Positions 16,851 to 25,465 of a DNA stretch of 38,391 bases are shown in pieces. The notes under the pieces were generated by a model. That model had not been told where the DNA came from. It saw nothing but the letters and a program-made list of their open reading frames with translations, and made no database searches. A program made the position numbers and the translations under genes. Origin of the DNA: Alphaproteobacteria bacterium. Lineage in GTDB: Bacteria > Pseudomonadota > Alphaproteobacteria > SMXS01. The DNA lies in the NCBI GenBank assembly GCA_016124315.1, contig WGNW01000090.1, forward strand, positions 1-38,391, written 5' to 3'. Positions within the stretch are counted from its first letter, which is position 1. Every line of letters starts with the position of its first letter.

Positions 16851-19800
16851 ATGCGCCTGTCGGAGATCAGCGTCCGCCGGCCGGTCTTCGCGACGGTGAT
16901 CAACCTGCTGGTGGTGCTGCTGGGGCTGATCGCCTACGACCGGCTGGAGGTGCGCGAGTATCCCGACATCGACGTGCCGATCATCAGCGTCGAGACCCGC
17001 TATCCCGGCGCCAGCGCCAAGGTGATCGAGTCCCAGGTCACCGTGCCGCTGGAGGAGGAACTGGCGGGCATCGACGGCATCGACTACGTCAGCTCGGTCA
17101 GCCGGGCCGAGAAGAGCGAGATCAGCATCCGGTTCAACCTGGACCGCGACGAGGACGACGCGGCCGCCGACGTGCGCGACCGGGTCTCCCGCGCCCGCGG
17201 CTCCCTGCCCGACGACATCGACGAGCCGGTGATCTCCAAGACCGAGGCCGACGCCAGCGCGCTGATCTGGACCGTCTTCTACAGCGACCGCTACAACCAG
17301 CTCGAGGTCACCGAGACCGTCGACCGGCTGATCAAGGACCGGCTGCAGATCCTGCCCGGCGTCGCCAAGGTGGTCTATTACGCGCCCCGTTTCTACGCCA
17401 TGCGCATCTGGCTCGACCGGGAGAAGCTGGCCGCCTACGGCCTCACCCCCGCCGACGTCGAGGACGCTCTCCAGCAGCAGAACGTCGAGATCCCGGCCGG
17501 CCGCGTCGAAAGCAGCGCCCGCGAATTCACCGTGCTGGCGGAGACCGACCTGAACACGCCGCGCCAGTTCGAGCAGATCGTCCTGAAGGACGCCGACGGC
17601 TATCTGGTTCGCGTCAAGGACGTCGCCCAGGTGGAACTGGGATCGGAGGAGAACCGCGAGATCGCCCGCTATTCCGGCCGCAACGCGACGGCGCTGGGCG
17701 TGGTCAAGCAGAGCCAGGCCAATCCGCTGGCGGTCGCCCGCGAGGTCAAGGAGGTGCTGCCCCGCCTGCTGGCCCAGCTGCCCGAAGGCATGACCGGCGA
17801 AGTGAACTGGGACAAGTCGGTCTATGTGGACGCGTCCATCAACGCGGTGTTCGTCACCATCGGCGAGGCCTTCGTCCTGGTGCTGTTCGTCATCTTCCTG
17901 TTCCTCGGCTCGCTGCGGGCGACGCTGATCCCGCTGCTCACCATCCCGATCTCGCTGACCGGCGCCTTCTTCCTGATCTACGCCTTCGGCTTCAGCATCA
18001 ATTCGCTGACACTGCTCGCCATGGTGGTCGCCATCGGCCTCGTGGTGGACGACGCCATCATCATGCTGGAGAACATCCACCGCCGCGTGGAGGGCGGCCT
18101 CGATCGCCGCGAGGCCGCCATCGTCGGCAGCCGGGAGATCGGCTTCGCCATCGTCGCCATGACCCTCACGCTGGTCGCCGTGTTCGCGCCGGTGGCGTTC
18201 ACCCCAGGCCGCATGGGCAAGCTGTTCACCGAGTTCGCGCTCACCCTGGCCGGCGCGGTGCTGATCTCCGGCTTCGTCGCCCTGACCCTGACGCCGATGA
18301 TGTGCTCGCGCATGCTGGCGCGCCGGCACCAGGGGCCGGGACGCCTCGCCCAGGGCATCGACCGGGTGTTCGGCCGCGTCGCCGGCGGCTACCGGCGGCT
18401 GCTGACGGGCGCCATGCGCCGCCGCAACCTGGTGTTCGCCGGCGCCGCGCTGATCGGCATCGGCACCGTGTTCCTCTATTCCACGCTGCGCCACGAGCTG
18501 TCGCCGCCCGAGGACCGCGGCTTCTTCATCGGCTATTTCCTCGGCCCCGAAGGAGCGACGCCCGAGTACATGGAGCGCTACGCCGCCGAGCTGGAGCGGC
18601 TCTACATGGGCCACCCGGACGTCCAGAAGAACTTCTACACGGCCGTGGGCCGGCCGACGGTCAACCAGGGCTATTCCTTCGTGCTGCTACAGCCGTGGAA
18701 CAAGCGCAAGCGGCACGCCCTCGACATCATCAAGGAGTTCGCGCCGAAGATGGCGGCGGTCCCCGGAGTGCTGGCGATCCCCAACAACCCCGGCGCATTC
18801 GGCAGTTCGCCCCAGGACGCGGCCATCGACTTCGTGATCCAGACCACCGGCTCCTACGAGGAGCTCAACGACGTCACCAACCGGGTGATCGACAAGGTGA
18901 GCGCCAATCCCGGCTTCGCCGCCCTGCGCAGCGACCTCAAGCTCAACAAGCCCGAGCTGAAGATCGACGTCGACCGCTCCAAGGCGGCGGCGATGGGCGT
19001 GCGCGTGGTCGACGTGGGCCGAACCCTGGAGACCATGCTGGGCAGCCGCAAGGTCACCCACTTCAAACGCGGCAACAAGCAGTACGACGTGATCCTCAAG
19101 GTGAAGGACGTCGACCGGCGCAACCCCGAAACGCTGCGCACCATCTTCGTGCGCAACCGGGACGGCCAGATGATCCCGCTGGAGAACCTGGTGCGCATGC
19201 AGGAATCGGTGACGCCGCGCGAGCTCAACCATTTCGACAAGCTGCGCGCCGCCACCATCACCGCCAACCTCGTGCCCGGCTACAGCCTTGGCGAGGCGCT
19301 CGACGCCCTGGAACAGGCGACCCACGAGATCGCCCCATCCATGCAGATCGACTACAAGGGCAACGCCCGCGAGTTCAAGCAGTCGGGCGCCAGCATGGCG
19401 ATCACCTTCCTGCTGGCGCTGGGCTTCATCTACCTGTTCCTGTCGGCCCAGTTCGAGAGCTTCGTCGACCCGCTGATCATCATGCTGACCGTGCCGCTCG
19501 CCATGGGCGGCGCGCTCGCCACCATGCACCTGACCGGCGGCACCCTCAACGTGTACAGCCAGATCGGCCTGATCGCGCTGATCGGACTGATCACCAAGCA
19601 CGGCATCCTGATCGTCGAGTTCGCCAACCGACAGCGGGAGCAGGGGCTGGACAAGGTGGCGGCGGTGATCGAGGCGGCGGTGCTGCGGCTGCGGCCGATC
19701 CTGATGACCACCGGCGCCATGGTGCTGGGCGCCATCCCGCTGGCGCTCGCCACCGGCGCCGGCGCCGAGAGCCGGCACGAGATCGGCTGGGTGCTGGTGG

Positions 19801-19919
19801 GCGGCCTGACCTTCGGCACCCTGTTCACCCTGTTCATCGTGCCGGCGTTCTACATCCTGCTGTCGCGCCGCCGCGACGCCGAGCCGGCCGCGGCCGGCGA
19901 GCCCGTGCCGGCGGAATAG
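16851..19919 (+). CDS. RND multidrug efflux permease (AcrB/MexB-like, HAE1 family)
   Basis: 1022 residues with the RND layout: TM1 at ~12-29, a large periplasmic porter loop (~30-330), TM2-TM6 from ~333, a second periplasmic loop, and a second TM bundle ending near residue 1005. TM4 carries the proton-relay pair D400/D401 in GLVVDDAIIMLENIHRR. The protein pumps drugs, solvents, bile salts or metabolites out of the inner membrane and periplasm using the proton gradient. It starts 2 nt after the adaptor stop and is co-translated with it. No TolC/OprM-type channel gene follows, so the pump must use a channel encoded elsewhere. It converges with the beta-lactamase-like gene, leaving 6 nt between the stops. 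Confidence 0.96.
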   Translation: MRLSEISVRRPVFATVINLLVVLLGLIAYDRLEVREYPDIDVPIISVETRYPGASAKVIESQVTVPLEEELAGIDGIDYVSSVSRAEKSEISIRFNLDRDEDDAAADVRDRVSRARGSLPDDIDEPVISKTEADASALIWTVFYSDRYNQLEVTETVDRLIKDRLQILPGVAKVVYYAPRFYAMRIWLDREKLAAYGLTPADVEDALQQQNVEIPAGRVESSAREFTVLAETDLNTPRQFEQIVLKDADGYLVRVKDVAQVELGSEENREIARYSGRNATALGVVKQSQANPLAVAREVKEVLPRLLAQLPEGMTGEVNWDKSVYVDASINAVFVTIGEAFVLVLFVIFLFLGSLRATLIPLLTIPISLTGAFFLIYAFGFSINSLTLLAMVVAIGLVVDDAIIMLENIHRRVEGGLDRREAAIVGSREIGFAIVAMTLTLVAVFAPVAFTPGRMGKLFTEFALTLAGAVLISGFVALTLTPMMCSRMLARRHQGPGRLAQGIDRVFGRVAGGYRRLLTGAMRRRNLVFAGAALIGIGTVFLYSTLRHELSPPEDRGFFIGYFLGPEGATPEYMERYAAELERLYMGHPDVQKNFYTAVGRPTVNQGYSFVLLQPWNKRKRHALDIIKEFAPKMAAVPGVLAIPNNPGAFGSSPQDAAIDFVIQTTGSYEELNDVTNRVIDKVSANPGFAALRSDLKLNKPELKIDVDRSKAAAMGVRVVDVGRTLETMLGSRKVTHFKRGNKQYDVILKVKDVDRRNPETLRTIFVRNRDGQMIPLENLVRMQESVTPRELNHFDKLRAATITANLVPGYSLGEALDALEQATHEIAPSMQIDYKGNAREFKQSGASMAITFLLALGFIYLFLSAQFESFVDPLIIMLTVPLAMGGALATMHLTGGTLNVYSQIGLIALIGLITKHGILIVEFANRQREQGLDKVAAVIEAAVLRLRPILMTTGAMVLGAIPLALATGAGAESRHEIGWVLVGGLTFGTLFTLFIVPAFYILLSRRRDAEPAAAGEPVPAE

Positions 19920-19925
19920 CGACCC

Positions 19926-21047
19926 CTAATCGTCGGGGAACGCACCCGCCACCTCGCCCAGCCAGCGGAACAGGTAGTCGTAGTGGTCATAGCCGGTGCG
20001 CCCCAGCCGGACGATCACCAGGTCGCGGGACGGCACCATGAGGATCACCTGCCCGCCATGGCCCAGCGCCATGAAGACGTCGGCGGGCAGGCCGGGATAG
20101 CGGCGCGGCCCGCCCTCGGGGCCGTTCAGCCAGGTCAGCGCGCCGTAGGCGCCGTGCGAGGCGGCGGTCGGCGTGCGCATGAAGTCCACCCAGCCCTCGG
20201 GCAGCACGAGACGCCCGTTCCAGATGCCGCCGCGCAGCAGCAGCAAGCCGAAGCGCGCCCAGTCGCGGGCGGTGGCGTGCAGCCAGGACGAGGCGACGAA
20301 GGTGCCGGCCCGGTCGAATTCGGGCTCGGCGCTCTTCATGCCGATGGGGCCGAACAGGGCGCGCCGCATGAACGCCAGATAGGCGGCGCGGCTGCCGCCG
20401 ACCGTGTCGCGGACGATGCCGGAAACGATGTTGGCGGTGCCGCTGGAATAGGACCAGCGGGTGCCGGGCGCCGCCGCCAGGCCGCGCTCCGCCGCGAAGG
20501 CCGCCATGTCGTCCCGGTGCCGGCCGAACAGCATGGGCAGCACGTCGGAGGTGAAGGGGTTGAAGTAGGCCTCGTCGAAGTTGAGGCCGCCGCGCATCTG
20601 CAGCAGGTCGCGCAGGGTGATGGCGTGGCGCGGGTCGTCCCGCTCGCGCCAGGCGGGCACCGGCGCCGGCGCGTCGAGGGACAGCCGCCCGTCGCCCGCC
20701 AGCACGCCGACCAGCGCCGCCAGCACGGTCTTGGCCATGGACTGGGAGAGGAACTTGCGGTCCGGCCCGAAGCCGTCGGCGTAGCGTTCGGTCACCAGCC
20801 GGCCGTGATGGACGATGAGCACGGCGCGGGTGCCCGGCAGGTCGTCGGGCGCCGGCTGGGCGAAGGCCTGGTCGAGCAGCGCCTTCAGCCGGAAGCCGTC
20901 GACATTCGGTCCCGGTCCGCGCTCCTCCCATTGCAGCGTCGGCCACGCCGCGTCGGGCGGCTGGACGGGCAGCGTCTCCAGCGCCCAGGCCGCGTGCTGC
21001 CAGGCGAGCGCCGCGACCAGGGCGAGGAACGCGCGCCTCACCCTCAT
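19926..21047 (-). CDS. Serine beta-lactamase-like hydrolase (class C / DD-peptidase fold)
   Basis: 373 residues with an N-terminal hydrophobic signal (MRVRRAFLALVAALAWQHAAWAL). The serine penicillin-recognising fold is indicated by S103-M-A-K106 (SxxK nucleophile motif in FLSQSMAKTVLAAL), Y200-S-S (second motif, YxN-like, followed by GTANIVSG) and H330-G-G (third motif, replacing KTG). Proteins with this HGG variant are mostly esterases, amidases or peptidases of the beta-lactamase family rather than true AmpC enzymes, so antibiotic resistance should not be assumed. The ATG at 21047 overlaps the stop of the preceding small gene in an ATGA, which fixes the start and makes it the last gene of the operon 21840->19926. 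Confidence 0.9.
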   Translation of the reverse strand: MRVRRAFLALVAALAWQHAAWALETLPVQPPDAAWPTLQWEERGPGPNVDGFRLKALLDQAFAQPAPDDLPGTRAVLIVHHGRLVTERYADGFGPDRKFLSQSMAKTVLAALVGVLAGDGRLSLDAPAPVPAWRERDDPRHAITLRDLLQMRGGLNFDEAYFNPFTSDVLPMLFGRHRDDMAAFAAERGLAAAPGTRWSYSSGTANIVSGIVRDTVGGSRAAYLAFMRRALFGPIGMKSAEPEFDRAGTFVASSWLHATARDWARFGLLLLRGGIWNGRLVLPEGWVDFMRTPTAASHGAYGALTWLNGPEGGPRRYPGLPADVFMALGHGGQVILMVPSRDLVIVRLGRTGYDHYDYLFRWLGEVAGAFPDD

Positions 21048-21340
21048 TCCACCCGGCAGCCGACGTCGGGCCGGTAGGTGCCGGTGGCCTGGAACAGCCC
21101 CCAGATCGACGCCGTCGCGGCGTTCTGCCCGGGATCGAAGCGGAAGCGGGTACCGCCAAAGCCGATCGGGTCCTCGCGCGCGCAGAACCGGTCGTCGCCG
21201 CCGTCGATGTAACGGCACTGGCAGGCCCATTTGGCGCTGACGTCGACGGCGAGCCCGCCGATCCGCTCCGCCTCCAGCAGCAGGAACGCGGCCCCCACCG
21301 CCAGCAGCGCAAGCAGTCCCAGCCGGACCCGCCGGCTCAT
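21044..21340 (-). CDS. Small membrane-anchored protein, unknown function
   Basis: 98 residues. One N-terminal hydrophobic helix (~7-22, LGLLALLAVGAAFLLL) after positive charges places the rest in the periplasm, either anchored or secreted. Four Cys (C40, C42, C53, C95), including a CQC, and a run of Gly/Asp/Arg (YIDGGDDRFCARED) suggest disulfides. I recognise no family. Its existence is supported by packing: the ATG overlaps the upstream SnoaL-like stop by 1 nt (TGATG at 21338-21342), and its own TGA overlaps the hydrolase ATG by 4 nt. This gives a three-gene translationally coupled operon. The tight coupling suggests a role with the hydrolase, such as an accessory or substrate-presenting subunit; this is inference. 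Confidence 0.75.
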   Translation of the reverse strand: MSRRVRLGLLALLAVGAAFLLLEAERIGGLAVDVSAKWACQCRYIDGGDDRFCAREDPIGFGGTRFRFDPGQNAATASIWGLFQATGTYRPDVGCRVE

Positions 21341-21840
21341 CAGAGCGGCTGGTAGGCGAGGTCGTTCTTGTCGCGGGTGCCGTTCACGAAGTCCTCGGCC
21401 TTGTAGAACGCGCCCTCGATCTTCTCGGTCATGCTCCAGTCGCGCACCACCACGCGCTTGATGATGTGCCACTCGCCACTGCGCTTCTTCAGCTTGTCCA
21501 TGTAGCGGCCGCCGAACCGGTCCAGGTAGCGCTCGCCGCCGTCGAGGCGCACGTGATAGGCGACGAAATAGGTCTCCGCCTTGGCGGTCTCGTGATGGAT
21601 GTCGATGAGCGACTGGTTGAGCGTGTGCATGGTCGATTCCGTGTGGTCGGCCAGCGCCTTGACCACATAGGGACCGAATGCCTTGCCCGGCCCCTTGTAG
21701 CCGCCATGGTCGTCGGTGGACTCCTCGGCGTAGACCGAGCTGATCAGCTCGGCGTCCCCCCTGTCGACGCCGCGGGTGTAGCGGGCCAGCACCTGGCGGA
21801 TCTCGTAATCGTCGATGACTCGCTGCATTTTCGCGTCCAT
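21340..21840 (-). CDS. SnoaL-like / NTF2-superfamily protein
   Basis: 166 residues. The N-terminal helix DDYEIRQVLARYTRGVDRGDAELISSVYAEES followed by five to six strands is typical of the SnoaL-like cone-shaped alpha+beta barrel (NTF2 superfamily), which includes scytalone dehydratase, ketosteroid isomerase and polyketide cyclases. Many members in aromatic or steroid catabolism remain uncharacterised. The start follows GGGGAGACGGCA. It is first in the operon with the small membrane protein (1-nt overlap) and the beta-lactamase-like hydrolase, and is divergent from the PRISE-type reductase with 58 bp between the starts. Shared regulation of small-molecule catabolism is therefore plausible. Enzyme activity is not assigned. 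Confidence 0.87.
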   Translation of the reverse strand: MDAKMQRVIDDYEIRQVLARYTRGVDRGDAELISSVYAEESTDDHGGYKGPGKAFGPYVVKALADHTESTMHTLNQSLIDIHHETAKAETYFVAYHVRLDGGERYLDRFGGRYMDKLKKRSGEWHIIKRVVVRDWSMTEKIEGAFYKAEDFVNGTRDKNDLAYQPL

Positions 21841-21898
21841 TGCCGTCTCCCCTGGTTGGCTGCGGCCGAACTATAGTCGATCCCGAAGGGAGAGGAAC

Positions 21899-22987
21899 AT
21901 GACAAAACCGAAAGTGCTGGTCGCCGGCGCGACCGGGCTGGTGGGCCGCGCCGCCATCGAGGCGTTCGCCGCGCGCGGCTGGGACGTGACCGGCGTGTCG
22001 CGCCGCGTGCCCGACGACCTGGAGGGCGAGGCCGAGCTCGTTTCCGTCGACCTGATGGACCGGACCGCCTGCGAGCGCGCGTTCGGCGCCATGGGCGACG
22101 TCACCCACCTGGTCTACGCCGCGCTCTACGAGAAGCCGGGCCTGTTCGCCGGCTGGCGCGACCCGGAGCAGATGGAGACCAACCTCGCCATGCTGGCCAA
22201 CCTGTTCGAGCCGCTGGAGCGGGCGGCGACGGGCCTGCGCCACGTTTCCATCCTGCAGGGCACCAAGGCCTACGGCGCCCATTTCAAGCCGATCGAGATC
22301 CCCGCGCGCGAAAGCCGGCCGCGCGACGCCCACGACAATTTCTACTGGCTGCAGGAGGACTTCCTGCGCGACCGCCAGCCCGGCAAGGCCTGGGCCTGGA
22401 CGGTGGTGCGCCCGCAGATCGTCTTCGGCCACTGCGTCGGCGGACCGATGAACCCGATCGCCGCCATCGGCGTCTATGCCGCCATCCGCCGCGAGCTGGG
22501 CCTGCCGCTGTCCTATCCGGGCGGGCCGGCGACGATCATGGAGGCGGCCGATGCCCGCATCGTCGCCGCCATGCTGGCCTGGGCCGCAGAAGAGCCGGCC
22601 TGCCGCAACCAGATCTTCAACGTCGCCAACGGCGACGTCTTCACATGGCCCGGCGTCTGGCCGGCAATCGCCCGCTGCTTCGGCATGGACCCGGGCCGCC
22701 CCGAGCCCCTGTTCCTGGCCGAGGAGATGCCGAAATACGAAGCCGTCTGGCAGGACCTGGCGGCGCGCCACGGCCTGCGGCCCTACACCATCCGCGAGCT
22801 GGTGGGCGACTCCTTCCATTACGTCGACGGCATCGCCGGCACCGGCCGCGAGCGCGCCCCGCCGCCTGCCATCGTCAGCACCGTCAAGGCCCGCCAGGCC
22901 GGCTTCCACGACTGCGTCGACACCGAGGCCATGTTCGCCTACTGGTTCGACCGCCTGCGCCGCCTGAAGGTGCTGCCGCCGCTGTGA
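21899..22987 (+). CDS. PRISE-type short-chain reductase (progesterone 5-beta-reductase/iridoid synthase-like)
   Basis: 362 residues. An N-terminal Rossmann motif GATGLVG (10-16) and R35/R36 after strand 2 (VSRRVPDD) point to NADPH. Two signatures of the PRISE subgroup of atypical SDRs are visible: LQGTKAYGAHF with K123, and NFYWLQEDFL with Y149, corresponding to the Lys/Tyr pair of plant progesterone 5-beta-reductase. PRISE enzymes reduce activated C=C bonds of enones. Bacterial members are usually annotated only as NAD-dependent epimerases. The ATG at 21899 follows AGGGAGAGGAAC; the longer frame upstream overlaps the SnoaL gene and is rejected. It is divergent from a SnoaL-like gene. Substrate unknown. 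Confidence 0.9.
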   Translation: MTKPKVLVAGATGLVGRAAIEAFAARGWDVTGVSRRVPDDLEGEAELVSVDLMDRTACERAFGAMGDVTHLVYAALYEKPGLFAGWRDPEQMETNLAMLANLFEPLERAATGLRHVSILQGTKAYGAHFKPIEIPARESRPRDAHDNFYWLQEDFLRDRQPGKAWAWTVVRPQIVFGHCVGGPMNPIAAIGVYAAIRRELGLPLSYPGGPATIMEAADARIVAAMLAWAAEEPACRNQIFNVANGDVFTWPGVWPAIARCFGMDPGRPEPLFLAEEMPKYEAVWQDLAARHGLRPYTIRELVGDSFHYVDGIAGTGRERAPPPAIVSTVKARQAGFHDCVDTEAMFAYWFDRLRRLKVLPPL

Positions 22988-23244
22988 AGGCGCTCTGCCC
23001 TGCGTCCTTGCGAGCGCGGCGAAGCAACCCAGGAGCACCATCCGCAGGCAGGCGAACGCGGCCCCTGGGTCGCCGCGTCGCTTCGTTCCTCGCGATGGCG
23101 CCGGAACGGAATATTGCCGCCCCAGCCGTCATTCCCGCGCAGGCGGGAATCCAGACGATCGCAGAACCCGACCTTTCGCCGTAAGATCCTTTCACAGAAG
23201 GGGTTTCCACCGGCGTGGGAATGGCGAGCAAAGAGGAGCGCCCC
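22988..23244. repeat. Intergenic palindromic repeats (two families)
   Basis: Two elements fill this gap. The first is an imperfect long inverted repeat: the arm starting CGTCCTTGCGAGCGCGG (23003-23032) is answered by its inverse at 23065-23098. It resembles the inner element at 30733-30837. The second is a short hairpin unit, CGTCATTCCCGC-GCAG-GCGGGAAT (23127-23150), with an 8-bp stem, whose relative lies at 28306-28328. The spacing and palindromic form suggest non-autonomous MITE/REP-like sequences. No ORF is supported here, and no promoter for the next gene is obvious. Confidence 0.65.
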
Positions 23245-24315
23245 ATGCACCTTGTGATCCTGCCCGGCGACGGCATCGGGCCCGAGATCTGCGCGGCGAC
23301 GCGGACGGTGCTGGAGGCGCTGGACGACCGGCTCGGCCTGGGGCTGAGCTTCGAGACCCACGCCACCGGCTTCCCGGCGCTCAAGACCGAGGGCACCACC
23401 TTTCCCGCCGCCGCCTTCGACGCCGCCGCGGCCGCAGACGGCATCGTCCTCGGCCCGGTCTCCCACAACGACTATCCACCGAAGGCCGAGGGCGGCCTCA
23501 ACCCGTCGGGCGAACTGCGCCTCGCCCTCGACCTCTACGCCAACATCCGCCCCGCCCGCTCCCGCGCCGGCCTGCGCCACTGGGGTCGCACGCCCCTCGA
23601 CCTGGTGATCCTGCGGGAGAACACCGAGGGCTTCTACGCCGACCGCTCCATGCATCTGGGCCCCGGCGAGTTCATGCCCACGCCCGACATGGCGCTCGCC
23701 ATGCGCAAGATCACCGCCGGCGCCTGCCGACGCATCGCGCGCCAGGCCTTCGAGCTCGCCCGCGACCGCGGCCGCCACGTCACCGCGGTGCACAAGGCCA
23801 ACGTGCTGCGCGTCTCCGACGGCCTGTTCCTGCGCGAGACGCGCAAGCTGGCGGCGCTCTTCCCCGACGTCGCCTACGACGAGCAGCTGGTCGACTCCAT
23901 GGCCGCCCTGCTGGTGCGCGACGCGGCCCGCTTCGACGTGGTGGTCACCACCAACATGTACGGCGACATCCTGTCCGACCTGGCAGCCGAGCTGTCGGGC
24001 AGCCTGGGCCTCGCCGGCTCCCTCAACGCCGGGACCGACCACGCCATGGCCCAGGCCCAGCACGGTTCGGCGCCCGACATCGCCGGGCAGGACAAGGCGA
24101 ACCCCGCCTCGCTGATCCTCTCGGCCGGGCTGCTGCTCGACTGGCTGGGCCGGCGCCACGCGCGGCCCGAATACGGCCGGGCCGCCGACGCGGTCGAGGC
24201 CGCCGTCGACGCCCTGCTGGCCAACCCCGCCGCCCGCACCGCCGACCTGGGCGGCACGCTGGGCACGACAGGCTTTACCGACGCGTTGTGCGCCGAACTC
24301 TCCCTAAGATTGTAG
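23245..24315 (+). CDS. Isocitrate/isopropylmalate-type beta-decarboxylating dehydrogenase
   Basis: 356 residues with the family landmarks: ILPGDGIGPEI at 5-15, NIRPAR (100-105), LRENTEGFYADR with R124 and Y131 in the substrate site, HKANVLRVSDGLF with the catalytic Lys, and NMYGDILSDLAAELSGSLG with the metal-binding Asp residues. The fold oxidises and decarboxylates 2R,3S-hydroxy acids (isopropylmalate, isocitrate, tartrate/malate, homoisocitrate). There is no leuCD or other leucine gene next to it, so LeuB is not assigned; a tartrate/malate-type or unknown hydroxy acid is equally possible. The ATG at 23245 follows AAAGAGGAG at good spacing and begins directly at the conserved HLVILPGDG; longer starts at 23215 or 23221 are less likely. 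Confidence 0.9.
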   Translation: MHLVILPGDGIGPEICAATRTVLEALDDRLGLGLSFETHATGFPALKTEGTTFPAAAFDAAAAADGIVLGPVSHNDYPPKAEGGLNPSGELRLALDLYANIRPARSRAGLRHWGRTPLDLVILRENTEGFYADRSMHLGPGEFMPTPDMALAMRKITAGACRRIARQAFELARDRGRHVTAVHKANVLRVSDGLFLRETRKLAALFPDVAYDEQLVDSMAALLVRDAARFDVVVTTNMYGDILSDLAAELSGSLGLAGSLNAGTDHAMAQAQHGSAPDIAGQDKANPASLILSAGLLLDWLGRRHARPEYGRAADAVEAAVDALLANPAARTADLGGTLGTTGFTDALCAELSLRL

Positions 24316-24433
24316 GTTGGGCCAGAAATCACTGCATATCTCTACTGCAGGTTGTTCTGTTCGGCCGCCAAGGGGTCGTCTATGCTCGGGACGGACAAGG
24401 CCACGCTTCTCATTCACCGGAAGGGCCGAACAG

Positions 24434-25066
24434 ATGTTGCATCACGAACACCCCGCCAGGCCGACCCTGCTGCGCCGGATCGTCAACCGGCTCCGGGGTC
24501 CGGGCGACGCCACGGGAAAGAACGCGGAACGCCTGGAACTGCTGGCGCGGATGCCGCGCGGCGCGGTCTGCGCCGAGATCGGCGTCTGGAAGGGCGCCTA
24601 TTCCCGGCACATCCTGCGCCTCGCCGACCCGGCGACCCTCTACCTGGTGGACCCCTGGGCGTTCCGGGGCGAATTTCCCGGACGGCTCTACGGCGGTGGC
24701 GCGGCACAGGGCCAGAAGGACATGGATGCCATCCACCGCGATGTGAGACGCGCCTTCGCCGGCGACCAGCGGGTGAGCGTGCGGCGCGAAACCGCCGACG
24801 CGTTCTTCCGTGCCCTGCCGGACGCCGCTCTGGACTGGGTCTACATCGATGGCGACCACGGCTTGGAAGGCGTGACAGCCGACCTGGAGGGCGCGTTCCG
24901 GACCGTGAAGCCCGGCGGCGCGATCGCCGGCGACGACTATGAATGGACCGACGAAGCGGGGGTGGCATCGGTGAAGCAGGCGACCGACGCATTCTGCAGC
25001 CGCCATGGCCTCGCCCTGGAACTTCTCGGCGACCAGTTCCTCATCCGGCGCGCCGCCTGTAGGTAA
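24434..25066 (+). CDS. Class I SAM-dependent methyltransferase (Methyltransf_24-like)
   Basis: 210 residues. Motif I is AEIGVWKGAYS (~48-58), followed by an acidic strand-2 end in YLVDPW, and DWVYIDGDHGLEGVTADLE (~134-152), the aspartate-rich region typical of class I methyltransferases related to those acting on sugars or O-linked small molecules and seen in glycan or secondary-metabolite clusters. GGAIAGDDYEW supplies motif IV/V. The upstream frame to 24317 is not used because similarity begins later; the ATG at 24434 has a weak AAGGG upstream. It stands between a dehydrogenase and a small membrane protein with no clear pathway context. Acceptor unknown. Confidence 0.8.
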   Translation: MLHHEHPARPTLLRRIVNRLRGPGDATGKNAERLELLARMPRGAVCAEIGVWKGAYSRHILRLADPATLYLVDPWAFRGEFPGRLYGGGAAQGQKDMDAIHRDVRRAFAGDQRVSVRRETADAFFRALPDAALDWVYIDGDHGLEGVTADLEGAFRTVKPGGAIAGDDYEWTDEAGVASVKQATDAFCSRHGLALELLGDQFLIRRAACR

Positions 25067-25125
25067 CCGGCCCGGTGTTGGGTTATGCTCCCCGGCATTG
25101 GGGGTGACGAACCGCGAGCCTGCCC

Positions 25126-25419
25126 ATGCCGAAACAGACCGAGCCCGTGCCCGTCGGCGACCTTGCCTTGCGCAGCCTGGCGCTGCCCGCCGCCGCCTCG
25201 GCGCTGCTCGCCATGGGCGTGGGAATGTGGTTCGCCTGCGGCCCGGTGCCCTACTACGCCCTGCTGGGCGCGCCCGTCTTCGCCGCCGTGGGCGCTGTGG
25301 GCGGCCCCGAGCGCGAGCCCGGCTCACGCTGGAAGCTGGGCGGCGTCTCCGCCCTCATCAACCTGATCGTCATCTTCGCGCTGACCGAGTCCTTCGCCTC
25401 GGGCTCGTGCGGCTACTAG
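25126..25419 (+). CDS. Small integral membrane protein, unknown function
   Basis: 97 residues with three hydrophobic stretches (~15-36, 40-57, 71-90): LALPAAASALLAMGVGMWF, YYALLGAPVFAAVGAVGG and ALINLIVIFALTESFASG. It is 59 bp after the methyltransferase on the same strand and may be co-transcribed. Codon use matches its neighbours, which favours a real gene over a chance frame. I recognise no family. Confidence 0.6.
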   Translation: MPKQTEPVPVGDLALRSLALPAAASALLAMGVGMWFACGPVPYYALLGAPVFAAVGAVGGPEREPGSRWKLGGVSALINLIVIFALTESFASGSCGY

Positions 25420-25465
25420 GAGCGCTACCATGGAGTCCGGCACCACCGCCCGCGGTCCCTGGACG

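Noticed and set aside
19926-21047. Antibiotic-resistance beta-lactamase
   Set aside because: Motif three is HGG rather than KTG and there is no ampR-like regulator; the family is mostly esterases or peptidases, so resistance is not supported.
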